35,687 nucleotides of DNA from a bacterium (GCA_029976805.1 JAPOLY010000024.1:1-35687); one strand, 5' to 3'. Positions 1 through 8,659 are shown, numbered from the stretch's first letter. The notes: a model not told the origin generated them from the letters alone. A program made the numbers and translations.

Positions 1-531
1 GAGGGAACCGCGTGGAAGTTCCTCTGTAACGGCCGAATTCCCATCACGGAGCAATTCTGATTGCCGATACCTCTGGTCATTCTGATTCTGGTCGCCCTGG
101 GGTCCGGCTTTCTGTTTAGAAAGACGGTCTGGGGAAGACACCTGCTGGCCATCGGCAGCAACGAAACCGCTGCCCGTCACTGTGGCATCGATGTCGATCG
201 GGTCAAAACCGGAGCCTATCTGCTCTGCGGATTTCTGGCGGGTCTGGCGGGGCTGCTGTTTGTGCTCGATACGGGCACGGCCCAGCCATCCAACTTCGGC
301 AACTTTTATGAGCTCTATGCCATCGCTGCGGCTGTGTTGGGGGGTTGTTCCCTGCGAGGGGGTGAGGGAACGATTCTCGGTGTCCTGATCGGTGCGACGC
401 TGGTTCAGGTGATCCGCAACTCCATCGTGCTCATTGATCCCATCCCCGACTCCATCGAGTTTGCGGTCATCGGCGGAATCATTCTTCTGGCGGTTATCGC
501 CGATGAGACGATTCGTCGAAGAAGCGCATAA
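1..531 (+). CDS. Sugar ABC transporter permease (RbsC-like), 3' part, interrupted by an in-frame TGA
   Basis: This is the C-terminal half of an inner-membrane permease of the ribose/xylose ABC importer family (RbsC, BPD_transp_2). The region after codon 20 has several hydrophobic segments and family-typical blocks: TVWGRHLLAIGSNETAARHCGI, cut here to its core GRHLLAIGSNE, then FYELYAIAAAVLGG and SLRGGEGTILG. The gene is cut by the left window edge. In the same frame, bases 1-57 translate to a sequence ending NGRIPITEQF, which resembles the segment just upstream in homologues. A TGA at 58-60 then splits the frame. Translation could restart at the TTG at 61, but no good ribosome binding site precedes it, and a protein starting there would lack the N-terminal helices. 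A TGG-to-TGA nonsense change or a sequencing error is likely. Other genes here stop at TGA, so recoding is unlikely. Family assignment is firm; functional status is not. Confidence 0.75.
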
Positions 532-558
532 CCCGCGAAATAGCGAAACGAAATTTGA

Positions 559-1035
559 TTATTCTTCTCTTATCTTCTTTTTAATAAGGATGATTTGTCC
601 GAGATGGTAGTAGGCATGTTCGATGAGCACATCAACAGTCCTCAAATATGAGCCGTACTCCTCTTTTACAAAAATATCCATGAATCTTTTGGATTCCATA
701 TTTGCGACTAAGTGAATGAAATCTTCAGAATCCTTGAACAATTTTTCCTTTCGCACCTTCCATTCCTGTTCACTCTTGATTTCCGGCGCATCAAAACTGT
801 ACTGGTCGCGAATCGTAAGATCTCCACCTTCAAAAACGTCCATTACCCCCGACAGATAATAGTTGATATGGAAAGTGATGCTCGAAATCGAATTGAAGTT
901 TTCCACTTTCTGATTTGCTTCTGTCCAGATCAAGTCATCAATTTGTTCTTTGAAGTTTGTGCCAGTCACCCATTTTCCACTTAAAAGAATCTCCCTGAGC
1001 CGATCTGCCAAGTATTCGTTATGATTCATTTTCAA
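559..1035 (-). CDS. DinB-like four-helix protein, AT-rich, probably acquired
   Basis: A protein of about 158 residues that resembles the DinB/DUF1572 four-helix-bundle superfamily of putative metal-dependent enzymes, some of which are thiol transferases. The supporting features are a histidine in an early helix (TFHINYY) and a C-terminal HAYYHLGQI block giving the H-x3-H pair that, with the first histidine, forms the superfamily's metal site. The start is chosen at TTG 1035 because a GGAGG lies 9 bases upstream; ATG 1029, two codons later, is the alternative. It converges on the permease gene with a 27-base gap. Base composition is strikingly different: three 60-base lines inside it have 30%, 38% and 38% GC against about 57% in the neighbouring peroxidase gene. 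This supports recent transfer, perhaps from an AT-rich lineage such as Bacteroidota. The substrate is unknown. Confidence 0.7.
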   Translation of the reverse strand: MKMNHNEYLADRLREILLSGKWVTGTNFKEQIDDLIWTEANQKVENFNSISSITFHINYYLSGVMDVFEGGDLTIRDQYSFDAPEIKSEQEWKVRKEKLFKDSEDFIHLVANMESKRFMDIFVKEEYGSYLRTVDVLIEHAYYHLGQIILIKKKIREE

Positions 1036-1126
1036 AATTGAAGACCTCCCAAGGCGTGCATAAAGCACCTTTCAATACAGGTCAGGAATTGTTAGGTAAA
1101 GTTCCTCATGGGGGGTGAGTTTATAC

Positions 1127-1155
1127 AAAAACAGCCCGGTGCAAAGCACCGGGCT
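1127..1155 (-). terminator. Intrinsic terminator of the downstream peroxidase gene
   Basis: A perfect 10-bp stem (AGCCCGGTGC paired with GCACCGGGCT, loop AAA) lies 30 bases past the stop of the minus-strand cytochrome c peroxidase gene. On the minus strand it is followed by a run of five T, the classical Rho-independent pattern. Confidence 0.85.
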
Positions 1156-1184
1156 GCTCTTGATCTTCAATGTGAAGCACTCGA

Positions 1185-3692
1185 TCACTGACAGGCGTTG
1201 GCCTGAATGCAATCGAGGGTGTCGTGACTCGGGTCTGAAGCACAGTTGGGGTACGGCGCAGAAGGTGCCGGACCATTGGCGAACAGGTAGCCGAGGACGT
1301 TGATCGGATCAGAAACATCCAGCTGACCATCGTCATTCCAGTCGGAAGCATCTTCACAGGCGATCGGTGCGCCGGTGAAAATTCCGTCGAGAAGCTCAAT
1401 GGCATCACCGACGTTCAGCGTTCCGTCGAGGTTGGCGTCTCCACGAAGGAAGTAGGCCAGGGCGCCGGGGGTTATTCCCTGGCGAACGAAGCAGGCCTCA
1501 GACTTCAGCTCCATACCCAGATAGTACGGGGTCAGGAGGTAAAGAGTGGTCTTCGGACGGAAGCCGGTGTACTCGAAGGAAGTCTGCGAGCCGGGGACCA
1601 TAAAGGTTTCCACGCCCATGATGCCGCCGTTGTCGACTTCAAGGATGTAGTTGGAAACAGCGGTCGTCGGAGTCCAGGAGATCTGGATCTTTCCATCCTG
1701 CTCGTAGCAGATCATGTCAGTGATCGGATCCGGAGTCGCTCCGGTTCCACCAAGAGGGCCGGGTGACGGCATGGCCGGTGCACCGGTTCCAGTCTCAAGG
1801 AAACCTTTGACGGGCGGATGGCCGATTTCGGCACGGCCTGCAGCACCCACGGCGGGCAGAACGATCATGTCATCGATGGCTTCGCCGGAGTTGACACCGC
1901 CTTCAGCCACAGCCTGGGAAGTTCCCAGGTGTCCATTGGGAAGGAACAGTTCCGGGTGATCGAAGGGAGCCATCTCCCAGCGAACTCGCTCATCAGTGAG
2001 GGCTTCCATGAAGGCAACCATCGCTTCCTGACGCGGAAGTTTGCCGTCCAGTTTTCCGATCGGATTGATGTACTTGTGAACATCACCGGGGTTCATGTGC
2101 GTGAAGTCACCGCCACGGGTGTAGAACTGGACTACCTGCAACAGAGTGGCCTGGCTACCGTTATGCATGAAGGGGCCGGTCAACTCGATGTTTCGGAGTG
2201 TCGGAGTCTTGTAGGCTCCAACGTTTTTGTCCATGCCCGAAAGATCTTCATCCGGATGAACGGGGCCGGGGAGAGAGCTGGTCATTCCCGACAGATACTG
2301 GGCGGCCCAGGTCTGGTCGCCGATTCCTGCACGACCGATGTCCTGGCCACTCGGGCGAACACCGATGTTGTAGAAACCCTTGTCACCGTAACCGTCGTCG
2401 GCATTGGTTTCGACTTTTACAACAGGGCCGATTCCAACAGCAGTGTCGGTATTCAGCTCACCCCAGGTTGCAGCAGACAACAGGGGACCTGAGTGGCACT
2501 TGGAGCACTTGGTTCCTCCACTGTAGAAGGCGTCCATGCCGTTCTCTTCTTCAGGAGTCAGGGCATCCTCGTTACCGGCAAGGTACTCGTCAAAACGGGT
2601 CTGATCCGAGACGAGAGTGGACTCGTAGCACATCACTGACAATCCCCAAATCAGGGAGAAGTTCTGTTCCATCAGCGTGAACTGATCGGGTCCATCGGGG
2701 TTACCGTTGCCAATGTGGGCGCCGTTATTGTCGAAGAGGGCGTCGGAGTTCCAGTACTCGGGGCGGAATGCGGCCTGAATCATTTCCACATAGGAGATGT
2801 TCAAACCCTTGCCGTCTCCGGCGGGCACTGCGTAGGGTCCAAGAACGCTGTCCGTCATGGAAACCTGCTGGCGACTGAGGGGCATGACATTGCACATCTT
2901 CTTGCCAAGGTCATTCCAGTCGCGACCTGCTCCGGACATCTCAACGGAACTCAGCGGAGGTCCGATGGATTGGGAAGCGAGTGCGGCACGGTCCATGGAG
3001 ATACCACAGGGAATGATGCTTCCGTCAGCATCCACCTTGCGAATCATGGCGTTGGGGTTGCCGTTACCACTGGGGTCGACCCCATTGAAGTCGGAACGGG
3101 CACGGCCATCCCAGAAAGCGTCCACATAGAAGATGGCGTTCACTGCATGAGGAGCGTTTCTGCCCGTGGTTTGACGGGTGTTGATTCCCAACACGTTGTG
3201 AACCGGATCGGGAATCGGAGAGCAGTCGTCTTCCTCTTCGGATCCATTGAGTCCAAGGTCCACACCATTGAAGACCTGTTTGGGAATTCCCTGGGAGCCG
3301 ACGACCTCGGCGGAGTCCCAGATCAGGGAAGAAAGTGCGTCATCGGGATCTGCGAGTTTGCGCAGTGGGAAATCCGAGTGGACGAAGGTGTGGTTCGGGC
3401 CAAATCTCTGGAACGATCCGGCGACGCCCGGGTTAGCCTGGTTTTTGTTGCGGGTGTCGGCACCTGCAGAATAGTGGCAGGTGGCACAGGCGGTCAGTCC
3501 ATCAGAACCGGCCTGCATGTCCCAGAAGAAAGCCTTGCCCAGCTCGACGGCACGATCCATGTCCTGAACAAACTCCAGGAGGTTGGATGGCAGCGGCGTG
3601 GTGGAAACATTCAGCGGACCGAAGTCTTGGGCTTCGGCCGTGGCACTGAAAGAGACCATCAGGCAAACAGCAAATGAATAGAAGAGGCGCAT
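1185..3692 (-). CDS. Secreted di-heme cytochrome c peroxidase family protein with C-terminal dockerin-like module (copy 1)
   Basis: An 835-residue exported protein of the bacterial di-heme cytochrome c peroxidase/MauG family, which reduces H2O2 or performs high-valent-haem oxidations in the periplasm. Residues 1-22 form a signal peptide (MRLFYSFAVCLMVSFS, cleavage near AEA-QD). Haem sites are CATCH at 69-73 and CSKCH at 396-400. A family-typical PFMHNGS block lies around Met509. The protein is far longer than the usual 320-400 residues: the catalytic region is expanded, and it ends in an Fn3-like segment (about 665-745) and two EF-hand-like dockerin repeats (GDANLDG from Gly751, then DWNDDGQLDVSD). 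ATG 3692 is chosen over upstream starts because it opens directly on the signal peptide. The next minus-strand gene upstream is a full-length paralogue with its own hairpin, so this copy probably has its own promoter in 3693-3966. The substrate could be something other than peroxide. Confidence 0.9.
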   Translation of the reverse strand: MRLFYSFAVCLMVSFSATAEAQDFGPLNVSTTPLPSNLLEFVQDMDRAVELGKAFFWDMQAGSDGLTACATCHYSAGADTRNKNQANPGVAGSFQRFGPNHTFVHSDFPLRKLADPDDALSSLIWDSAEVVGSQGIPKQVFNGVDLGLNGSEEEDDCSPIPDPVHNVLGINTRQTTGRNAPHAVNAIFYVDAFWDGRARSDFNGVDPSGNGNPNAMIRKVDADGSIIPCGISMDRAALASQSIGPPLSSVEMSGAGRDWNDLGKKMCNVMPLSRQQVSMTDSVLGPYAVPAGDGKGLNISYVEMIQAAFRPEYWNSDALFDNNGAHIGNGNPDGPDQFTLMEQNFSLIWGLSVMCYESTLVSDQTRFDEYLAGNEDALTPEEENGMDAFYSGGTKCSKCHSGPLLSAATWGELNTDTAVGIGPVVKVETNADDGYGDKGFYNIGVRPSGQDIGRAGIGDQTWAAQYLSGMTSSLPGPVHPDEDLSGMDKNVGAYKTPTLRNIELTGPFMHNGSQATLLQVVQFYTRGGDFTHMNPGDVHKYINPIGKLDGKLPRQEAMVAFMEALTDERVRWEMAPFDHPELFLPNGHLGTSQAVAEGGVNSGEAIDDMIVLPAVGAAGRAEIGHPPVKGFLETGTGAPAMPSPGPLGGTGATPDPITDMICYEQDGKIQISWTPTTAVSNYILEVDNGGIMGVETFMVPGSQTSFEYTGFRPKTTLYLLTPYYLGMELKSEACFVRQGITPGALAYFLRGDANLDGTLNVGDAIELLDGIFTGAPIACEDASDWNDDGQLDVSDPINVLGYLFANGPAPSAPYPNCASDPSHDTLDCIQANACQ

Positions 3693-4048
3693 TACGAACC
3701 TACTTTCAAATGTCAACATCATCTCAACGCTAGTGAGAATACGAGCACACTTGTTATGGTTGCTTAATGACTGAGTTTGTAATGAGAAAAGGCCCTTTCC
3801 CGAGAGCACTCCCCAAGATAATCAGTCAATATCCTTAATATTCGACACATCAGTTTGGAGGGAAATCCTCCGTCTGAACCGATTAAAAGGTTTACAGTGG
3901 TTTCTCGCAACCTGATTTGTAAGCAGTAACTGTTAACACATAAGGCAGGTGAGTCAGGAAAGACCGAAGCCTCCCCCATCGCCATGAAAGCGATCGGGGA
4001 GGCTTTGGCAGTGTCTTCTGATTTTCACAGAATCGTTCAATGCGCCCT
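3693..4048. other. Intergenic region between the two peroxidase paralogues
   Basis: This stretch has no convincing gene. It holds the hairpin of the upstream paralogue at 3967-4005 and, downstream of it on the minus strand, presumably the promoter and leader of the copy starting at 3692. A short GGAGG/CCTCC hairpin sits at 3857-3871. I could not identify a clear -35/-10 pair. The leader just before ATG 3692 carries only a weak AGG-type ribosome binding site. Confidence 0.6.
3967..4005 (-). terminator. Probable terminator of the second peroxidase gene
   Basis: A 16-base arm at 3967-3982 pairs with 3990-4005 with a single mismatch and a 7-base loop, 43 bases past the stop of the minus-strand gene ending at 4049. 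On the minus strand the following sequence (GGTCTTTCC) is only moderately T-rich, so termination may be inefficient. The position matches that of the terminator behind the paralogous gene. Confidence 0.6.
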
Positions 4049-6589
4049 TCAGGGGCAGATGTTTGAACTTTCGCAATTGAGCGAGTCGAAAACGGGATCC
4101 GACCCACAGACTGGATAGGGGGCAGCAGGGGCGAGCCCAGAACCAAAAATGTAAGACAAGGTGGCAATCGGGTCACTGATGTCATGTTGGCCGTCGTCGT
4201 TCCAGTCCGCGGCATCTTTACAGGCGACCGGTGCCCCCAGAAAGACCGCTTCCAGCGAGAAGATGGCATCTGCCAGATCCAGTTGGCCGTCATTGCTGAT
4301 ATCACCCCGCAGGAATTGGGTGACCGATCCGGGTTGAGCTCCCCGGCGGATGTAACAGGCCGAAGACTTCATTTCAGAACCCAATGTGAAGGGGGTCAGC
4401 AGGTATCCGGTGACGCCAGGCCTGAATTGGGTATCGGTGAAGGAGGTCTGGCCTGCCGGAAGAACATGGGTCTCGGTTCCCAGGATTCCTCCATGATCGA
4501 TCTCCAGCGTGATGCTCGTCACAGCCGAGGTCTGGATTTCCCAGGTCAGAAGAACCTCGTTTCCGCTTTCAAAACAAGTCGGGACAAGAACTTCTTCAAC
4601 AACGGAAGACAGGGTTCCTGTCGTGTTGGTATTGGAAGCGTTTTCCTCAAGGAAACCCTTCACAGGCGGAAGGCCTTGGGCTGCACGTCCGGACGCACCG
4701 ACTGCGGGCAAGGTCAAAAGGTAGTCATCGGAGTCGTTCAGATTCAGGGGACCCAGTTGTGCTTCGCCATTTTCATTCAGTGCAGCACCATTCGGGATCA
4801 ACAATTCCGGGTGGTCGAAGGGAGCCATCTCCCAGCGAACACGCTCATCAGTGAGGGCCTTCATGAAGGCGACTACTGCTTCCTGACGCGGCTCTTTACC
4901 ACGCAGTTTACCGATGGGGTTCACGTACTTGTGCACGAACTGCGGCTCAACATGAGTGAAATCACCACCACGGGTGTAAAACTCTACCACCTGTTTGAGG
5001 GTGGCCTGACTGCCGTTGTGCATAAAGGGACCATTGAGTTCAACGTTTCGCAGTGTAGGAGTCTTGAAGGCACCTATGTTTCGATCCGGATCTCCGTTAT
5101 CGATATCTTCGATCAGGTTGTCGGGCAGAAGGTAGTCATTCCCCGCAGCGAGAGCTCCGGTCCAAGTGTTTTCTCCGAGAGCGGCTCGACCGATATCTTC
5201 CGCAACCGGACGAACTCCAATGTTGAAGAAGCCCTTGTCAGCATTACCTTTACCGTCATTCATCGGCTGATTGACAACGGGACCCTCTCCCACCTTGTCG
5301 TCGATATTCAACTGGTCCCAGGTGGCCGCAGAGAGAAGGGGACCGCTGTGGCAGTGACCACACTTCAGGCCGCCACTGTAGAAAGCGTCCATGCCGTTCT
5401 CGGCTTCCGGAGAGAGGGCGTCCTCATCACCAGTGAGCCATGCGTCAAAGGGAGTCTGATCTGAAACGAGGGTGGCTTCGTAGAGCATCACCGCCAATCC
5501 CCAGATCATGGAAAAGTTGATCTCCATCATGGTGAATTGGTCGGGACCCTCGGGGGCGCCGGTCAACGGCTGACCTGCAGCGTCGAGCAACGGATTGCCC
5601 TGCACATCAAAGAGCGCTTCTGAATTCCAGTATTCGGGACGGAATGCGCCCTGAATCATTTCCACGTAGGAGATATTGAGACCTTTTCCAGCCATACCGG
5701 AATTGGCCAGGTTTCCAAGGACACTGTCGTCGGTAGCGACGGTTTGCAGAGCCAATGGCTGAATGTTGCAGATCTTCTTGCCGAGGTCGGCATAGGCTCT
5801 GCCGACACCAGACATTTCGACACCACTCAATGGGGGGCCTACTGCCTGGGAAGCCAGAGAAGCTTTTTCCATGGTGATTCCACAGGGAACCACATTGCCG
5901 TCCGCATCCAATTTCAAGATGGCCGCGTCCGGGTCAGTAAGTCCACCGGGATTGACTCCGTTAAAATCGGATCGTGCACGACCATCCCAAAAGTTGTCGA
6001 CGTAATGAATGGCGTTGACTGCACTGGGTGCGTTGCGTCCCGTGACCTGCCTCAGATTGATTCCATTCAGATTGAAGGTGGGGTCCTGGATGGGCAGTCC
6101 GTCAGCATCCACATTGGAGCAATCGTCTGCAGCTCCGGATTCCCCGAGAGCATTGAATGAAATCGCATTGAAATCCTGAAGATGAATGCCGGCAGATCCA
6201 CCGACCTCGGTGGAATCACGCAGCACTGCTGACTCTGCGTCATCCGGGTCGGATAACTTGCGGAAGGGGAAGTCGTCTGCATTGAATACATGGTTGGGGC
6301 CCAAGTTTGAGAAGGTGCCGAGTGCACCGGGATGGGCCTGCCCTACGGCTCGGGTATCGCCTCCCGCAGAAAAGTGGCAGCTGGCACATGCTGTCAGGCC
6401 ATCCGAACCCACCTGCATATCCCAGAAGAGGGCTTTACCCAGTTCGATGGCTTTGGATTCGTCGAGAATGAACTCACTCAGATTGCCAGGGAGCGGCGTC
6501 TGCAGTGAGCCCAGGGGACCAAAGTCCTGAGCTGCCATTGGAGTAGCCAGGAACAGGGACAGAAAAAATACAATGAAAATGCGTTTCAT
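4049..6589 (-). CDS. Secreted di-heme cytochrome c peroxidase family protein with C-terminal dockerin-like module (copy 2)
   Basis: An 846-residue paralogue of the gene ending at 1185, alignable by eye over its full length. It has a signal peptide (MKRIFIVFFLSLFLATPMAA then QDFG), haem sites CASCH at 68-72 and CGHCH at 410-414, and the PFMHNGS block at about Met523. An Fn3-like region and two dockerin-like calcium loops (GDISNDGQLD from Gly762, then DWNDDGQHDISD) complete it, ending in a Cys-containing tail similar to copy 1. The start is secure: ATG follows GGAGAG closely and opens on the signal peptide. As in copy 1, the catalytic part is longer than in classical CcpA. The dockerin-like ends probably stabilise the protein with calcium or mediate attachment, since no cellulosome-type cohesin genes are seen here. 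The electron donor and physiological substrate cannot be told from sequence. Confidence 0.9.
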   Translation of the reverse strand: MKRIFIVFFLSLFLATPMAAQDFGPLGSLQTPLPGNLSEFILDESKAIELGKALFWDMQVGSDGLTACASCHFSAGGDTRAVGQAHPGALGTFSNLGPNHVFNADDFPFRKLSDPDDAESAVLRDSTEVGGSAGIHLQDFNAISFNALGESGAADDCSNVDADGLPIQDPTFNLNGINLRQVTGRNAPSAVNAIHYVDNFWDGRARSDFNGVNPGGLTDPDAAILKLDADGNVVPCGITMEKASLASQAVGPPLSGVEMSGVGRAYADLGKKICNIQPLALQTVATDDSVLGNLANSGMAGKGLNISYVEMIQGAFRPEYWNSEALFDVQGNPLLDAAGQPLTGAPEGPDQFTMMEINFSMIWGLAVMLYEATLVSDQTPFDAWLTGDEDALSPEAENGMDAFYSGGLKCGHCHSGPLLSAATWDQLNIDDKVGEGPVVNQPMNDGKGNADKGFFNIGVRPVAEDIGRAALGENTWTGALAAGNDYLLPDNLIEDIDNGDPDRNIGAFKTPTLRNVELNGPFMHNGSQATLKQVVEFYTRGGDFTHVEPQFVHKYVNPIGKLRGKEPRQEAVVAFMKALTDERVRWEMAPFDHPELLIPNGAALNENGEAQLGPLNLNDSDDYLLTLPAVGASGRAAQGLPPVKGFLEENASNTNTTGTLSSVVEEVLVPTCFESGNEVLLTWEIQTSAVTSITLEIDHGGILGTETHVLPAGQTSFTDTQFRPGVTGYLLTPFTLGSEMKSSACYIRRGAQPGSVTQFLRGDISNDGQLDLADAIFSLEAVFLGAPVACKDAADWNDDGQHDISDPIATLSYIFGSGLAPAAPYPVCGSDPVFDSLNCESSNICP

Positions 6590-7005
6590 AGGACTCTCCT
6601 CAAAATCGCAAAAGGGCCGTCAACTCAAGTGGGAGTGCGATAAGGACGACTCCCGAGTTTGTATTTAGAGGGCTGTGATTCGCTTGGTGAGAACCACTGC
6701 CCACAACGAAAACAGTGTCAGTTTCCTCACAACTGTCACTATCCGTTGGTCCTTCTAATAACTGTCAGACAGGGTTGCACGAACTTTCTGATTGGAAGTT
6801 GCAAATAGAATCAATTTCGCAAATCAAACGTGATAGATAGACAGGTAAGTCGAAGTTGATCAGTTTTCCAAACACAAACAGTGTTGATCTATTGCACCTG
6901 AAGTCTGGATTCATCTTCAACTATCCGAATAAAAAAAGGCTGGCCAATCGGCCAGCCTTCTAAGTTTTTACTGGTGATTTCCAGCTTGAATAAAGTGGAA
7001 AAAAA
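6590..7005. other. Intergenic region upstream of peroxidase copy 2
   Basis: This 416-base stretch has no supportable gene. It contains the peroxiredoxin terminator at 6931-6959 and presumably the promoter of the gene starting at 6589. ACTGTCA occurs at 6732-6738 and 6761-6767, with a related GTGTCAG at 6715-6721. GTTGATC occurs twice at 6855-6861 and 6883-6889. These could be regulator sites, but no known consensus fits the spacing. Confidence 0.5.
6931..6959 (-). terminator. Intrinsic terminator of the peroxiredoxin gene
   Basis: A perfect 10-bp stem (AAGGCTGGCC with GGCCAGCCTT, loop AATC) at 6936-6959 is followed on the minus strand by a run of seven T. It lies 46 bases beyond the stop of the minus-strand peroxiredoxin gene. 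Confidence 0.88.
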
Positions 7006-7530
7006 CTAGCCTGCGAACTCTTCGCCCTTTTTCCAATTCGCCGGGCAGAGGCCGCCGGAAACAAAGGCCTGAGTCATGCGCAGCATCTCTTCAGGGCTGC
7101 GGCTGACGGCGAGGTCATTGACGGAGTGCATGCGAATCGTTCCTTCGGGATCGATCAGTACCATGGCTCTGTAGGCAACCCCAAGATCTTCCCGGAGGAT
7201 ATCGAACGCCTTGCAGAAGGCGTGGGAGGTATCCGCGATGATCGGGTGTGTGATGGGGCTGGAGAAGGTCTCGCCATCCTCAAACCACTTTTTGTGAACG
7301 AGGAAGGAATCTGCGCTGGCACCGATGACTTCAACACCTTCTGCCTTGAAGTCGTCGAGAAGATTTTCGAGACCCTGGATTTCAGTGGGACACAATCCCG
7401 AGAAGTTGAAGGGGTAGGAGTAGATCATGTGCCACTTGCCTGCGAAATCCGCGTGGCTCAGAGCTTTGTTGTCGCCGTTCCAGTATGCATTGGCATTCCA
7501 CTCGGGGGTTTTGCTTCCGACCATCGTCAT
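7006..7530 (-). CDS. AhpC/TSA-type peroxiredoxin
   Basis: A 174-residue cytoplasmic thiol peroxidase of the AhpC/Prx1 family that reduces H2O2 and organic hydroperoxides. The peroxidatic Cys47 sits in the block GLCPTEI, the family's VCPTE motif. The resolving Cys162 lies in GLCPANWKKGE, which marks a typical 2-Cys enzyme that forms an intersubunit disulfide. Further family features are VIGASADSFLVHKKW and VLIDPEGTIR. ATG 7530 is preferred because GGAG lies 8 bases upstream; an earlier in-frame start would add 22 residues that do not look like this family. It lies beside the two periplasmic peroxidase genes but is separated from them by a strong terminator. No AhpF partner or OxyR-type regulator is visible, so the reductant is unknown. 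Confidence 0.93.
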   Translation of the reverse strand: MTMVGSKTPEWNANAYWNGDNKALSHADFAGKWHMIYSYPFNFSGLCPTEIQGLENLLDDFKAEGVEVIGASADSFLVHKKWFEDGETFSSPITHPIIADTSHAFCKAFDILREDLGVAYRAMVLIDPEGTIRMHSVNDLAVSRSPEEMLRMTQAFVSGGLCPANWKKGEEFAG

Positions 7531-7691
7531 CGCATCATCTCCAGATTTTTTCTGGGTGCTAAGTCGCACCACTTTTGTTTGAAAGTTTAAAATCACACAC
7601 TGCCATTATCATGAATCGCTGATCCTCCATTTGGAACCCCAATGGGAAAAAGCGACAGAAGTACTGACCCGTGACGGGTTTGGTCTGATCT

Positions 7692-8492
7692 CTATCGTGA
7701 ATCCCTGTATGAGGATCCGGTGCTGGCGACTAATGCCCTTCTCAGACTGACGGGGATCAAGCCAAGGAGAGTCAACAGTGAGCGATAGAAGAAACCGGGA
7801 ATGCAGTAGACATTACCCCGCTCGCAATCTTCGAGGGCTTCGCGGGCGATTCGGTCCGAGTTGAGCCACATGAATCCGGGGATACCTGACATGCGCTCAC
7901 GGGTGCCATTGACATCGTGAAACTCGGTCAGGGTAAAGCCCGGGCACAGTGCGGTGACATTGACTCCGCTTCCTTTGCATTCGAGAGACAGGCATTCGGT
8001 GAAAAGGTTCATGGCAGTTTTCACGGCCCCATAAAGGGTGTGCCCTGCGGTTCCCGGAATAAATCCGGCAAAGGATGAAACTTGAATGATGCGTCCTTTG
8101 CCCCGCTCTTTCATGCCCGGCAAAAGACGGTGGGTCAGTTCGCAAACGGAGAGCAGCAACACTTGCAGAAAGTCCTCATGCTCTTTCCAGGTCCGGGAAA
8201 GAAATGCCCCCGACAATCCATAACCGGCGTTGTTGATGAGAACCTCGACTTCAACCCCATCCGATTCGAGTCGCTCGACCAAGGGCTCAATTTCCTCGGA
8301 GAGAGCGAGATCCACAGTTTCCACCCGACACTGAATTCGATGCTCCCGTTGTAACTCATCTGCAATCGATTCGAGTCGTTCCCTGCGGCGTGCAACGAGA
8401 ACCAGATCGTAGCCGCGAGTGGCGAGCTCGCGGGCGAAGCTGAGACCGATTCCGGAACTGGCACCGGTGATCAGGGCGACGGGTGTAGACAT
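7692..8492 (-). CDS. Short-chain dehydrogenase/reductase (SDR)
   Basis: A 266-residue classical SDR oxidoreductase, NAD(P)-dependent. The Rossmann glycine motif TGASSGIG spans 9-16, NNAG is at 87-90, a Ser-Ser pair at 139-140 supplies the catalytic serine, and Tyr154-x3-Lys158 (YGAVK) is the catalytic pair. ARRRERL after the second beta strand suggests NADP preference, and CPGFTLTEF follows the active site. The arrangement resembles DltE/YqjQ-like SDRs acting on lipid or carbonyl substrates, but specificity cannot be read. ATG 8492 is chosen because the longer in-frame extension is unlike any SDR N-terminus and opens in the divergent promoter region shared with the phosphatase at 8660. The C-terminal segment (GFFYRSLLTLLGLIPVSL) is hydrophobic and may associate with the membrane. 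Confidence 0.92.
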   Translation of the reverse strand: MSTPVALITGASSGIGLSFARELATRGYDLVLVARRRERLESIADELQREHRIQCRVETVDLALSEEIEPLVERLESDGVEVEVLINNAGYGLSGAFLSRTWKEHEDFLQVLLLSVCELTHRLLPGMKERGKGRIIQVSSFAGFIPGTAGHTLYGAVKTAMNLFTECLSLECKGSGVNVTALCPGFTLTEFHDVNGTRERMSGIPGFMWLNSDRIAREALEDCERGNVYCIPGFFYRSLLTLLGLIPVSLRRALVASTGSSYRDSR

Positions 8493-8659
8493 GGAAACCC
8501 CAATTCTGAAACGCGGGTCGGGAATCGAACTCTGGAAACGGGCGATTCCGGCGGAGAGTTCTGGTCTCCCCCCGATCTGTCTGGCAATTTGCTCTCTGGG
8601 TACCGTTGTAGGGGAAATCTCCAACGATTCAGAGGACTGTCATGGAAACGGTTTAACCG

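Noticed and set aside
58..60. Recoding of TGA as tryptophan
   Set aside because: Many well-supported genes in the window, such as ychF and the ABC exporter subunit, end at TGA, so TGA is a normal stop here.
2715..3677. A 320-codon open frame antisense to peroxidase copy 1
   Set aside because: The sense strand carries signal peptide, CATCH and CSKCH motifs. The antisense frame is a by-product of GC-rich codon use.
4184..5464. A 426-codon open frame on the plus strand inside peroxidase copy 2
   Set aside because: It is antisense to a protein with clear haem motifs, has no signal peptide or ribosome binding site, and its translation has no recognisable domain.
6590..6930. A sigma70 promoter for peroxidase copy 2
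   Set aside because: TTGACG occurs on the minus strand, but no TATAAT-like hexamer lies 16-18 bases from it; other candidates are equally weak.
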